The notes: generated from the letters alone by a model not told the origin. 13,196 nt of DNA from Candidatus Kuenenbacteria bacterium CG08_land_8_20_14_0_20_37_23 (GCA_002778965.1 PEXX01000015.1:1-13196), one strand, 5' to 3'. Shown: positions 6,737 to 12,543, counted from the stretch's first letter. Made by a program: numbers and translations.

Positions 6737-6766
6737 GTTTAATCTTTTTAACTAAAAGGCTTAAAC
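6737..6766 (+). promoter_or_regulatory. Hairpin covering the ftsI ribosome binding site
   Basis: GTTTAA (6737-6742) pairs with TTAAAC (6761-6766), and CTTTT (6744-6748) pairs with AAAAG (6754-6758). The putative ribosome binding site AAAAGG (6754-6759), 8 nt before the ATG at 6768, is in the right arm and would be hidden when the stem is closed. It sits in the only sizeable gap (83 bp) between genes of the dcw operon. Confidence 0.55.
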
Positions 6767-6767
6767 C

Positions 6768-8513
6768 ATGATTAGATTGCAGAAGAAATTTTCTAATGAT
6801 AGGGTTGGACTACTTTTGGTAGTTTTTTTTATTATTGCTTTTGTAATAGCCGCCAGATTATTTCAATTGCAGATAATTCGTGGGGATTATTACAGCGTGT
6901 TGGCTTCAGGCCAATATAGGCTTGATCGTGAAATTTTGCAGAGCCGTGGCGAGATATATATTTACGACGGCGACAATGGCAATTTATCTCCGTTGGCAAT
7001 TAACAGAAAATTAAGCCTTGTGTATGCCGTGCCAAGCGAGATTAAAAATCCAGAATACACAGCTGATATTTTAGCTGGCATTTTAGAGCCGAAGGAGGAA
7101 TTTGGGTATGAGCTTGTCGGAAAAATATTTGATAAAATAAAAAAAGAAAATGATCCATACGAACCTATCTGGCATAGAGCGAACGATGATCAAGCCGCAG
7201 CGATTAAAGCGGAAAATTTAATTGGAATTTATTTTAGCCCGGAATGGGAGCGTTACTATCCGCTCAAAGAGGCTGGAGCGCATGTTAGCGGATTTCTTGG
7301 ACACAGTACATATAAGCGAGAGGGCCAATATGGTATTGAAGGATATTTTGAAGATGAACTGGCCGGTGAAAGCGGAAAGCTGCTTGGAGCCAAGGATGTC
7401 AGCGGCATAATGATTACAATTGACGAAGAGGATGTTAAAGACGCCGAAGACGGAGATGATATAATATTGACCATTGATAAAGTAGTGCAAAACAAAGCTT
7501 ATGAAATTATAGCCGGAGCCACTTATGATTATGAAGCTGAAAATGGCAGTATTATTGTGATTGATCCTATGAGTGGTAAAATAAAAGCCATGGCTAGTTT
7601 TCCAAGTTTTGATCCGAATAGTTATGAGAACGCTGGAAGCATAGAATCATTTCGTAATTTATCGGTGAGCGAAACGTATGAGCCGGGATCTATTTTTAAG
7701 GTTATAACAATGGCAATAGGCTTAGATGCAGGAGCTGTTGAAGTAGACGATACGTATTTTGATGAAGGATTTGTGAAATTTGGCCAGGACACAATCAGCA
7801 ACGCCGGTAATAAAAAATTTGGGCAAGTCAATATGACCCAGATTCTGGAAAATTCAATAAATACAGGAGCTATCCACGTGGCGTTACTTGTCGGCAGTGA
7901 TAAGTTTTCGTCTTATTTGGAGGATTTTGGTTTTGGAGATATTTTCGGCTCGCAATTTTTTGGCGAAGCCGGTGGCGACATTTCCTCATTGCAAAAAAAC
8001 GGCGAAATATATTTGGCTACCGCGGCGTATGGTCAAGGTATCACAGTAACTCCCCTGCAGGTGGTATCTGCTATGTCAACGATTGTAAATAATGGGAAAT
8101 TCGTTTATCCAAGATTGGTTGATTATATTAAAAGAATCAATGGCGAAATCCATTATATAAATAGTGATAAGTCTGGCAAGCGCATAATTGACGAAAAAAC
8201 AGCGAGGCTTGTGAAGGCAATGCTTGTTTCCGTTGTCAAAAATGGGCATGCGAAAAAAGCCCAAGTGCCAGGCTATTATATTGGAGGCAAAACCGGTACT
8301 GCTGAAATAGCGGATCGCCTAGCTGGCGGTTATTCTAATGATACTAATCATTCTTTTGTAGGTTTTGGGCCGTTGGAAAATACGCGTTTTGTTATTTTTG
8401 TGAAACTTAGCAAGCCGAAAAAAGGAATATACGCTGAATCTACTTCAGTGCCGGCTTTTGCCAAGATGGCCAGTTTTCTGCTACAGTATTATCAGATACC
8501 GCCAGAGCAATAA
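6768..8513 (+). CDS. ftsI: Penicillin-binding protein, FtsI/PBP2-type transpeptidase
   Basis: 581 aa, typical of class B PBPs. It cross-links peptidoglycan at the septum, working with FtsW and the FtsQLB-type complex. A short cytoplasmic N-terminus and one transmembrane helix (about 12-30) precede the dimerisation domain (about 40-225; LQSRGEIYIYD corresponds to the family's SRGxIxDRNG). The transpeptidase domain has all three active-site motifs: SxxK with the nucleophile S308 (EPGSIFK, K311), SxN at 363-365 (NSINTG), and KTG at 508-510 (GGKTGTAE). YGQGITVTPLQ (421-431) is also diagnostic. An insertion in the RGxI(Y)D region (YDGDNGNLSPLAIN) differs slightly from most homologues. Position after ftsL supports FtsI rather than the elongation PBP2. 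Confidence 0.95.
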   Translation: MIRLQKKFSNDRVGLLLVVFFIIAFVIAARLFQLQIIRGDYYSVLASGQYRLDREILQSRGEIYIYDGDNGNLSPLAINRKLSLVYAVPSEIKNPEYTADILAGILEPKEEFGYELVGKIFDKIKKENDPYEPIWHRANDDQAAAIKAENLIGIYFSPEWERYYPLKEAGAHVSGFLGHSTYKREGQYGIEGYFEDELAGESGKLLGAKDVSGIMITIDEEDVKDAEDGDDIILTIDKVVQNKAYEIIAGATYDYEAENGSIIVIDPMSGKIKAMASFPSFDPNSYENAGSIESFRNLSVSETYEPGSIFKVITMAIGLDAGAVEVDDTYFDEGFVKFGQDTISNAGNKKFGQVNMTQILENSINTGAIHVALLVGSDKFSSYLEDFGFGDIFGSQFFGEAGGDISSLQKNGEIYLATAAYGQGITVTPLQVVSAMSTIVNNGKFVYPRLVDYIKRINGEIHYINSDKSGKRIIDEKTARLVKAMLVSVVKNGHAKKAQVPGYYIGGKTGTAEIADRLAGGYSNDTNHSFVGFGPLENTRFVIFVKLSKPKKGIYAESTSVPAFAKMASFLLQYYQIPPEQ

Positions 8514-8556
8514 AATTAGTGTTATAAAATCGTTAAAATACGATAATAAATGCCAT

Positions 8557-9798
8557 ATGAAAAAAATAATCCAGTCAATATTAAAAATATTGGCGCAAAC
8601 TATCTTGAAAAAATACAAGCCGGATGTTATCGGCGTTACTGGTAGCGTTGGGAAGACGACGACTAAGTTGGCCATTAAAATGATTTTAGATGGCGACTTT
8701 AATGTCAGGGCGAGCGAAGGTAATTACAATACGGAAATCGGTGTGCCCTTGAGCATTATTGGAATCCAGAGCGCTGGCAAGTCAGCGTTTGGATGGTTTG
8801 TCATATTAATCAAGGCTTTGGGATTGATTATAAAAAAAAATAGGGAATACCCTGATATTTTAGTGTTGGAGATGGCGGCCGATCATCCGGGCGATATCAA
8901 ATATTTAGTTGAATTCTGTCATCCGAAAATCGGGATAATTACGGCAGTAGGCCCTACGCATTTGGAATTTTTTGATGACGTGCAGGGCGTTTTACGTGAA
9001 AAAGCGAATATGGTAAATTTTTTGGAAAGCGACCAGGCCGCGATTCTTGATTTTGATGATAAAGAGGTGATGTCTCTTGAGAACAAAACTAAAGCACGGG
9101 TAATCACCTATGGTCTGAAAGAAGGTGCGCAGATCAGGGCAAGTAATATTTTAGTGGATAAAGTCAATGGTGGCATTTGTTTTCAATTGGAATACGACGG
9201 AGCTCATGTGCCTGTGTCTTCGCCAGATGTATTGGGCAAGCCGCAAGTGTACGCCGCGTTGGCTGGGAGCGCGCTCGGAATTTATTACGGAATGAATCTC
9301 ATAAAAATAGCGGAAAGAATCAAAAAAATAAAGGCTTTGCCAGGCAGACTGCGTTTGTTGCCGGGTATTAAAGGAACACGAATTATTGATGACAGCTACA
9401 ATTCTTCTCCCATTGCGCTAAATGCGGCGCTTGAAATATTATTGCACATGAATTGCACCGGAGAGAAATGGGCGGTGCTGGGAGACATGCTGGAGCTTGG
9501 AAATTATACCGAGCAAGCGCACATGGAGATGGGCGAAACAGTGGCGCGCACTGGCATTGACTACATGGTATGTGTTGGTGAGCGCTCACACGGCGCATTG
9601 TCGGCCGCCAAAAATTATGGCATGAATCCGGATCGCATGTTTCATTTTGATAATGCGGCTGAATCGGCGAAATTCGTGCAAGACAGAATACAAACAGGAG
9701 ATTTGATTTTAGTTAAAGGATCTCGCGATATGCACTGTGAAAATATTGTAAGAGAAATTATGGCAGAGCCGTGGAAAGCAGACGAGTTGTTGGTATGA
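8557..9798 (+). CDS. murF: MurF-type Mur ligase lacking the N-terminal UDP-binding domain
   Basis: MurF adds D-Ala-D-Ala to UDP-MurNAc-tripeptide using ATP. Motifs: P-loop VIGVTGSVGKTTTK (residues 24-37), EGNYNTEIGVPLSIIG (54-69), LEMAADHPGDI (104-114, metal ligand Glu105), AVGPTHLEFF (130-139), LREKANMV (146-153; probable carbamylated Lys149), DDSYNSSPIALNAAL (278-292), WAVLGDMLELG (305-315) and LVKGSRDMHCE (385-395). These match MurF rather than MurE or FolC. The chosen ATG at 8557 gives 413 aa with only 27 residues before the ligase core. Canonical MurF has a further domain of about 80 residues there, which binds the UDP-sugar. The frame upstream of 8557 is open to 8458, but it overlaps ftsI and does not resemble that domain. 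The gap after ftsI is 43 bp. Confidence 0.9.
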   Translation: MKKIIQSILKILAQTILKKYKPDVIGVTGSVGKTTTKLAIKMILDGDFNVRASEGNYNTEIGVPLSIIGIQSAGKSAFGWFVILIKALGLIIKKNREYPDILVLEMAADHPGDIKYLVEFCHPKIGIITAVGPTHLEFFDDVQGVLREKANMVNFLESDQAAILDFDDKEVMSLENKTKARVITYGLKEGAQIRASNILVDKVNGGICFQLEYDGAHVPVSSPDVLGKPQVYAALAGSALGIYYGMNLIKIAERIKKIKALPGRLRLLPGIKGTRIIDDSYNSSPIALNAALEILLHMNCTGEKWAVLGDMLELGNYTEQAHMEMGETVARTGIDYMVCVGERSHGALSAAKNYGMNPDRMFHFDNAAESAKFVQDRIQTGDLILVKGSRDMHCENIVREIMAEPWKADELLV

Positions 9799-9825
9799 AT
9801 TGCGATTCATTGTTATGGTTTTTTT
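9795..9825 (+). terminator. Possible weak terminator at the end of murF
   Basis: ATGAAT (9795-9800) and ATTCAT (9805-9810) form a 6-bp stem with a 4-nt loop, overlapping the murF stop codon. A run of seven T follows at 9819-9825. The 8-nt gap between stem and T-run makes it a weak candidate. Confidence 0.35.
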
Positions 9826-9873
9826 GAATTATTTTAAAACTAGTTTGTATGTCATGCGTTTTCAGGGCAGTAG

Positions 9874-9901
9874 TTGATTAGCATGTGCGAGGTGCTGTAA
9901 A
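9874..9901 (+). promoter_or_regulatory. Possible promoter for tRNA-Glu
   Basis: TTGATT (9874-9879), a 16-bp spacer, TGTAAA (9896-9901), 18 nt before the tRNA. The -10 is a poor match, so this is tentative. Confidence 0.35.
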
Positions 9902-9918
9902 AATTTAGTATCATCTTT

Positions 9919-9993
9919 GCCGCTATCGTCTAGTGGTTAGGACATCAGGTTCTCATCCTGAAAATCGGGGTTCAATTCCCCGTAGCGGTACCA
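9919..9993 (+). tRNA. tRNA-Glu (anticodon CTC)
   Basis: Acceptor stem GCCGCTA/TAGCGGT (first pair G-T), D-arm around TCGTCTAGTGGTTAGGA, anticodon stem TCAGG/CCTGA with loop TTCTCAT and anticodon CTC at 9952-9954, T-arm CGGGGTTCAATTCCCCG, discriminator A, and CCA encoded at 9991-9993. It reads GAG. It resembles bacterial tRNA-Glu closely. Its last five bases (TACCA) are also the first five of the 30-bp direct repeat. Confidence 0.95.
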
Positions 9994-10018
9994 AAATCAA
10001 ACTTTCCGAAATTTTTCC
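9989..10018 (+). repeat. 30-bp direct repeat, copy 1 (tRNA-Glu 3' end)
   Basis: Thirty bases, beginning with the TACCA at the end of tRNA-Glu and ending AAATTTTTCC, recur exactly at 12369-12398 just upstream of tRNA-Gly. The copies are 2380 bp apart and flank three accessory genes. Confidence 0.9.
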
Positions 10019-10089
10019 GATTTTTTCTTGGGCGGCCGTTCAGGCCGCCCAAGAAATCCCGCAGAGCGGGACTAAAAGTTTGATTTTGG
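9991..10089. repeat. 99-bp palindromic element directly after tRNA-Glu
   Basis: Terminal inverted repeats of 15 bp (CCAAAATCAAACTTT at 9991-10005; its complement at 10075-10089) enclose two further perfect hairpins. TTTCTTGGGCGGCC (10024-10037) pairs with 10043-10056 (14 bp, loop GTTCA), and TCCCGC (10057-10062) pairs with GCGGGA (10066-10071). As RNA it would fold into a closed multi-branch structure. The GC-rich hairpins may also terminate tRNA-Glu transcription. It has the look of a REP/MITE-type repeat. Confidence 0.75.
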
Positions 10090-10190
10090 CTAGTTTTGTT
10101 TTTGGTTAAAATTTTTGGTTTAGAGCTACAGCCGGAGAGCAAGAGTTTTAGAACAGTAAATGATAATGGTGCGATAAAATTTTGCCAATT

Positions 10191-10219
10191 CAAAAACTGG
10201 AATGAAATCCCAGTTTTTG
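10191..10219 (-). terminator. Terminator of the hypothetical gene ending at 10232
   Basis: CAAAAACTGG (10191-10200) and CCAGTTTTTG (10210-10219) form a perfect 10-bp stem with a 9-nt loop, 13 nt beyond the minus-strand stop codon. The T tract lies inside the stem and there is no extra T-run. Confidence 0.55.
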
Positions 10220-10231
10220 TTGTTAATAAAA

Positions 10232-10780
10232 TTATTTATGTGAATAGCTTTTTTTTATTTTCTCAATATTTTTTTTAATTTCGTTCAACTTATCTTGTTT
10301 GTCAGGTTCATACTCATCCTTAGGCGGGATATTGTGTATCATTTTTACCCGTTGCCGCAATGCGTCCACTTGCGCGTATGGGTTATCTATGTTTTTAGTT
10401 CTTGATTTTTCTAATGTCTCATTCAAATAACTATCAACCAAATCCGCCAATTTCTTTTTAGCCATTTGCGCTCTTTCTTTTGCTTCAGCACTCTCCAAAG
10501 GAATTGCTTCTTCGTAATTTTTAATTTCATTGATTAAACCATCAAAATTTTTACCCCATTCTTCCATGAGTATAGCTAGCCGGGGCGGATTCATGTAACT
10601 GTCAATTTGGTCAAGAAATTTATTAATCAATGGAGTTTTGTTTTTTTTCTGGTTTGTCTCAGCCGAAATTGCATCTGTTTTTATTGCAGCTTCTTTATCT
10701 TTTAGAGTTTTATCTACTGACGACAAATCGTCAGGTTTTTTTGCAAACATTCTTTGAAAAAATTTTTTTTCTATAGACAT
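10232..10780 (-). CDS. Hypothetical alpha-helical soluble protein
   Basis: 182 aa; I do not recognise the family. No signal peptide or membrane segment. It is highly charged and Lys/Glu-rich. An N-terminal low-complexity Lys/Asp/Ala part (about 1-48) is followed by predicted amphipathic helices: LINKFLDQIDSYMNPPRLAI (about 51-70), KNFDGLINEIKNYEEAIP, AKERAQMAKKKLADLVDSYL (about 99-118). A helical end reads DKLNEIKKNIEKIKKSYSHK. A cytoplasmic helical-bundle or coiled-coil protein is the most that can be said. There is no Shine-Dalgarno before the ATG. It has its own promoter and leader at 10781-10952 and its own terminator, so it is a single-gene unit. Length and acid/base pattern support a real gene. 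Confidence 0.75.
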   Translation of the reverse strand: MSIEKKFFQRMFAKKPDDLSSVDKTLKDKEAAIKTDAISAETNQKKNKTPLINKFLDQIDSYMNPPRLAILMEEWGKNFDGLINEIKNYEEAIPLESAEAKERAQMAKKKLADLVDSYLNETLEKSRTKNIDNPYAQVDALRQRVKMIHNIPPKDEYEPDKQDKLNEIKKNIEKIKKSYSHK

Positions 10781-10860
10781 ATTTTTTAGTTCATAACAAT
10801 TCAGCAGTTGCGCTTGCTAAATTATTATGTTAGTTGATAATTGTACGCGATTGTTATTGT

Positions 10861-10914
10861 TACAAATTTATAAACCTTTTATCCCCTGTGGAATAAAAAA
10901 CTTGTAAATTTGTA
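10861..10914 (-). promoter_or_regulatory. Structured 5' leader of the hypothetical gene
   Basis: TACAAATTTA (10861-10870) pairs with TAAATTTGTA (10905-10914). An inner TTTTATCC/GGAATAAAA arm sits within the 34-nt loop. The arms lie inside the predicted 138-nt leader (10781-10918) of the gene starting at 10780. Function unknown. Confidence 0.45.
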
Positions 10915-10924
10915 ATCTGACTTT

Positions 10925-10952
10925 ATTATATCAAGCCCTAAATAAATTACAA
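10925..10952 (-). promoter_or_regulatory. Promoter of the hypothetical gene at 10780
   Basis: On the minus strand: TTGTAA (10947-10952), 16-bp spacer, consensus TATAAT (10925-10930). The start is expected near 10918, leaving about 138 nt of leader. Confidence 0.65.
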
Positions 10953-10970
10953 GGATGGGGGATATAATAG

Positions 10971-11026
10971 AAAAATAAATGGGCGCTCAACAAATTTTTT
11001 AGAAAAATTTGAATTGTTGAACGCCC
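10971..11026 (-). terminator. Rho-independent terminator of the small membrane-protein operon
   Basis: GGGCGCTCAACAA (10981-10993) pairs with TTGTTGAACGCCC (11014-11026), 13 positions with one mismatch, and continues into an A/T inner stem. On the minus strand it is followed by an ATTTATTTTTC tract. It lies 10 nt past the stop of the gene ending at 11037. Confidence 0.8.
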
Positions 11027-11036
11027 GGTTGTTGTA

Positions 11037-11474
11037 TTAAATTTTTTTTACTTCGCTCGTTTTAATCGGAAGAGCAATAGCGATTAATTTATACCAGGGT
11101 CTACCAAATTCATGGTATCCCTGAATAATTTCTACCCGCTGACCAGGCATCAAGCCTGTCGGCAGGGGAAGCTTCAAAAATCGGACTGTTTTTTCCGTCC
11201 CGTTCCCGTTATCCAGAACAACTATGGCAGGAAGATCCGCACCACTATTTGTTCCGAATAATGAGATTGTTGGTATTCCATAATATTCAATCCGGACATA
11301 AATACCTGAGAACTTATTCGTTTGCACAAACCGATAGGATGATAGGACTATTCCTAAAAAAAGACTAACACCTAATCCTATCACCCCGCAAATCATGCAC
11401 CCCATCACCAGGAGAAAACCCTTTTCGGGGATAAAAAAAATTCCCAAGATCACCGCGACGATTATCGTAATCAT
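11037..11474 (-). CDS. Small membrane protein with two N-terminal TM helices and a beta-rich C-terminal domain
   Basis: 145 aa, family not recognised. The first 46 residues are a transmembrane hairpin: MITIIVAVILGIFFI, a short PEKG turn, then a second helix about 20-46 (LVMGCMICGVIGLGVSLFLGIVLSS). The rest (about 55-145) is soluble and beta-rich (GIYVRIEYYGIPTISLFG, LPAIVVLDNG, TVRFLKLPLP, MPGQRVEIIQGY, PWYKLIAIALP), like a small SH3/OB-type barrel. Which side of the membrane it faces is uncertain. A strong Shine-Dalgarno, AAGGGGG (11481-11487), lies 6 nt before the ATG. It is the second gene of a two-gene operon, starting 1 nt after the upstream stop. The DNA looks richer in G+C than its surroundings. 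Confidence 0.75.
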   Translation of the reverse strand: MITIIVAVILGIFFIPEKGFLLVMGCMICGVIGLGVSLFLGIVLSSYRFVQTNKFSGIYVRIEYYGIPTISLFGTNSGADLPAIVVLDNGNGTEKTVRFLKLPLPTGLMPGQRVEIIQGYHEFGRPWYKLIAIALPIKTSEVKKI

Positions 11475-11475
11475 C

Positions 11476-11898
11476 TTAAGCCCCCTTCATAAAGTTATGA
11501 TTCACACCGACGGTAGTCCACCAACTCCATTTACGCTGATTGGATGTCAGCTTATGAAATGGAGTGATAGCGTTGCGAAGACGATAAAATTCCTCATGCG
11601 AGGCCCGGTTGTTATTTTCATAAACAGCCAGCCAATGACGAACCTTATCCTGCAGAATCATCAGAATGGTTCGTTTGTTGCAACTAGCAGGGTCTATTTT
11701 GATGACGGTCTCAAATTTTTCTCGCCGACGGGAGGCGAGTTCTTGCGCAACCCCGTCAGCAATAGTGGCCACTAAAAAAAATAACGTGGCTACCATTGCC
11801 ATGCCGGCCATCAGATGCAACTGGCAGGCCAAAAACACTAAAGCCACCGCCGCGAAAAATAACGCGGCGAAAAACAAAAAATAAGTTCGGGTTCTCAT
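11476..11898 (-). CDS. Small membrane protein with two TM helices and a basic cytoplasmic tail
   Basis: 140 aa, family not recognised. MRTRT begins a transmembrane hairpin: about residues 6-25 (YFLFFAALFFAAVALVFLAC) and 28-47 (HLMAGMAMVATLFFLVATIA). A mostly basic soluble tail follows (LASRRREKFETVIKI, ILMILQDKVRHWLAVYENNN, FYRLRNAITPFHKL). By the positive-inside rule both ends are probably cytoplasmic. The Shine-Dalgarno AGGAGGG (11906-11912) is almost perfect and 7 nt before the ATG, unlike most genes in this window. It is first in the operon, preceded by a structured leader of about 215 nt and a strong extended -10 promoter. Its shared topology with the next gene suggests the two products may work together; that is inference. 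Confidence 0.75.
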   Translation of the reverse strand: MRTRTYFLFFAALFFAAVALVFLACQLHLMAGMAMVATLFFLVATIADGVAQELASRRREKFETVIKIDPASCNKRTILMILQDKVRHWLAVYENNNRASHEEFYRLRNAITPFHKLTSNQRKWSWWTTVGVNHNFMKGA

Positions 11899-12113
11899 AA
11901 TGAGTCCCTCCTATATTTTATCTCCGGCAATGGAGATATATAGGTGTCCAGAAACTACGGCAATGAAGTTTCTTTGGGCTTAACTGCTATATCCCGAGGA
12001 CAAGTTAGACTAATCCGCCTTTTATTTTTAGATTAGCCAGCAGCAAAGTAGCGGTAAATTTTATAACCACTTTGCTACCGACGATCTATTTATTTTCAAA
12101 GAACAATTTTGAT
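11899..12113 (-). promoter_or_regulatory. Long structured 5' leader (candidate riboswitch or cis-regulatory RNA)
   Basis: Read 5' to 3' on the minus strand, about 215 nt. Arm 1: AGCAAAGT (complement of 12069-12076) with ACTTTGCT (complement of 12042-12049), extended by GGT/ACC. Arm 2: CTAATC/GATTAG (12010-12036). Then a three-way junction: closing stem TGTCC/GGACA (12002-11998 with 11949-11945), inner arm TCGGG...CCCAA, and inner arm AGAAACT/AGTTTCT (11973-11967 with 11956-11950). Immediately after, CCTATA...TATAGG encloses TATCTCC/GGAGATA (11938-11932 with 11925-11919). This last hairpin covers the first bases of the Shine-Dalgarno, as a translational expression platform would. No known riboswitch class recognised. 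Confidence 0.6.
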
Positions 12114-12119
12114 GATTTT

Positions 12120-12148
12120 AGGATAACATATTATTCAGAATTTGTCAA
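12120..12148 (-). promoter_or_regulatory. Strong promoter of the small membrane-protein operon
   Basis: On the minus strand: consensus TTGACA (12143-12148), a 17-bp spacer ending TGT, then TATCCT (12120-12125), which makes an extended -10 (TGTTATCCT). The start is expected near 12113. It shares its -35 bases with a divergent promoter. Confidence 0.75.
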
Positions 12149-12170
12149 ATTTTAAACTTTACGTTATAAT
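12142..12170 (+). promoter_or_regulatory. Divergent plus-strand promoter reading towards tRNA-Gly
   Basis: TTGTCA (12142-12147, five of six), a 17-bp spacer, consensus TATAAT (12165-12170). Its start near 12177 would give a transcript crossing the gene-free stretch to tRNA-Gly at 12405, so it is either the tRNA promoter with a leader of about 228 nt or the promoter of an unrecognised RNA. Confidence 0.6.
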
Positions 12171-12215
12171 TATCCCATAGTTTAACCCAGAATTCTAACC
12201 AAAAGATAAACCAGC

Positions 12216-12301
12216 CAAAATCAGAAAAATTTTTTCCTTTAATTTTAAAAATGGCGGGCGGAATAAAATAAAAATAGTGAGAGAAAATTTTTTTGATTTT
12301 G
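12216..12301. repeat. Diverged palindromic element related to the one after tRNA-Glu
   Basis: The left arm starting CAAAATCAGAAAAATTTT (12216-12233) matches the complement of the right arm (about 12283-12301) with one mismatch over about 18 bases. The centre contains GGCGGGCGG, and the arm resembles the CAAAATCAAAC start of the element at 9991. No gene is seen between 11899 and tRNA-Gly; this stretch holds only the leader, the promoters and the repeats. Confidence 0.5.
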
Positions 12302-12368
12302 AGCGGTATTAAAAGCCGAATTTTTAGAAATTCTCCTTAAAATAATTCCGAACTTAGTTGTAAAGCCA

Positions 12369-12398
12369 TACCAAAATCAAACTTTCCGAAATTTTTCC
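12369..12398 (+). repeat. 30-bp direct repeat, copy 2 (upstream of tRNA-Gly)
   Basis: Exact copy of 9989-10018, including the TACCA that in copy 1 belongs to tRNA-Glu. Here no tRNA precedes it, and it lacks the inverted partner arm. A T6 run follows, then tRNA-Gly starts 6 nt after the repeat. Confidence 0.9.
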
Positions 12399-12404
12399 TT
12401 TTTT

Positions 12405-12478
12405 GCGGGCGTAGTATAGTGGTAATACGTAAGCTTCCCAAGCTTGAATCGTGGGTTCAATTCCCATCGCCCGCTCCA
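12405..12478 (+). tRNA. tRNA-Gly (anticodon CCC)
   Basis: Acceptor stem GCGGGCG/CGCCCGC, D-arm around TAGTATAGTGGTAATA, anticodon stem TAAGC/GCTTG (one T-G pair) with loop TTCCCAA and anticodon CCC at 12437-12439, T-arm GTGGGTTCAATTCCCAT, discriminator T, and CCA encoded (12476-12478). It reads GGG and is very close to E. coli tRNA-Gly(CCC). Confidence 0.95.
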
Positions 12479-12520
12479 AAAACGCAAATTATTTTATATT
12501 ATTTTATTAATTTTACGCTG

Positions 12521-12543
12521 TTAGCGAGTGATGGCTAATTTTT
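12521..12543 (+). terminator. Possible weak terminator after tRNA-Gly
   Basis: TTAGC (12521-12525) and GCTAA (12534-12538) form a 5-bp stem with an 8-nt loop, followed by T5 (12539-12543). It is 43 nt after tRNA-Gly. The rest of the space to tRNA-Thr (12544-12709) holds a short GC-rich patch near 12610-12640, the tRNA-Thr promoter, and nothing else I can identify. Confidence 0.4.

Noticed and set aside
8458..8556. Upstream extension of the murF frame
   Set aside because: It overlaps the end of ftsI, and its residues do not resemble MurF domain 1.
9972..10193. 73-codon minus-strand frame over the palindromic element
   Set aside because: It reads through the tRNA-Glu T-arm and the hairpins. 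The product is low-complexity and basic, with no ribosome binding site.
11395..11775. 126-codon plus-strand frame opposite the membrane-protein operon
   Set aside because: The minus-strand genes have strong Shine-Dalgarno sites, a promoter, a terminator and coherent TM topology. This frame is their shadow.
12300..12370. Possible tRNA remnant before copy 2 of the 30-bp repeat
   Set aside because: Only AGCGGTA resembles the tRNA-Glu 3' end; there is no T-arm or anticodon arm.
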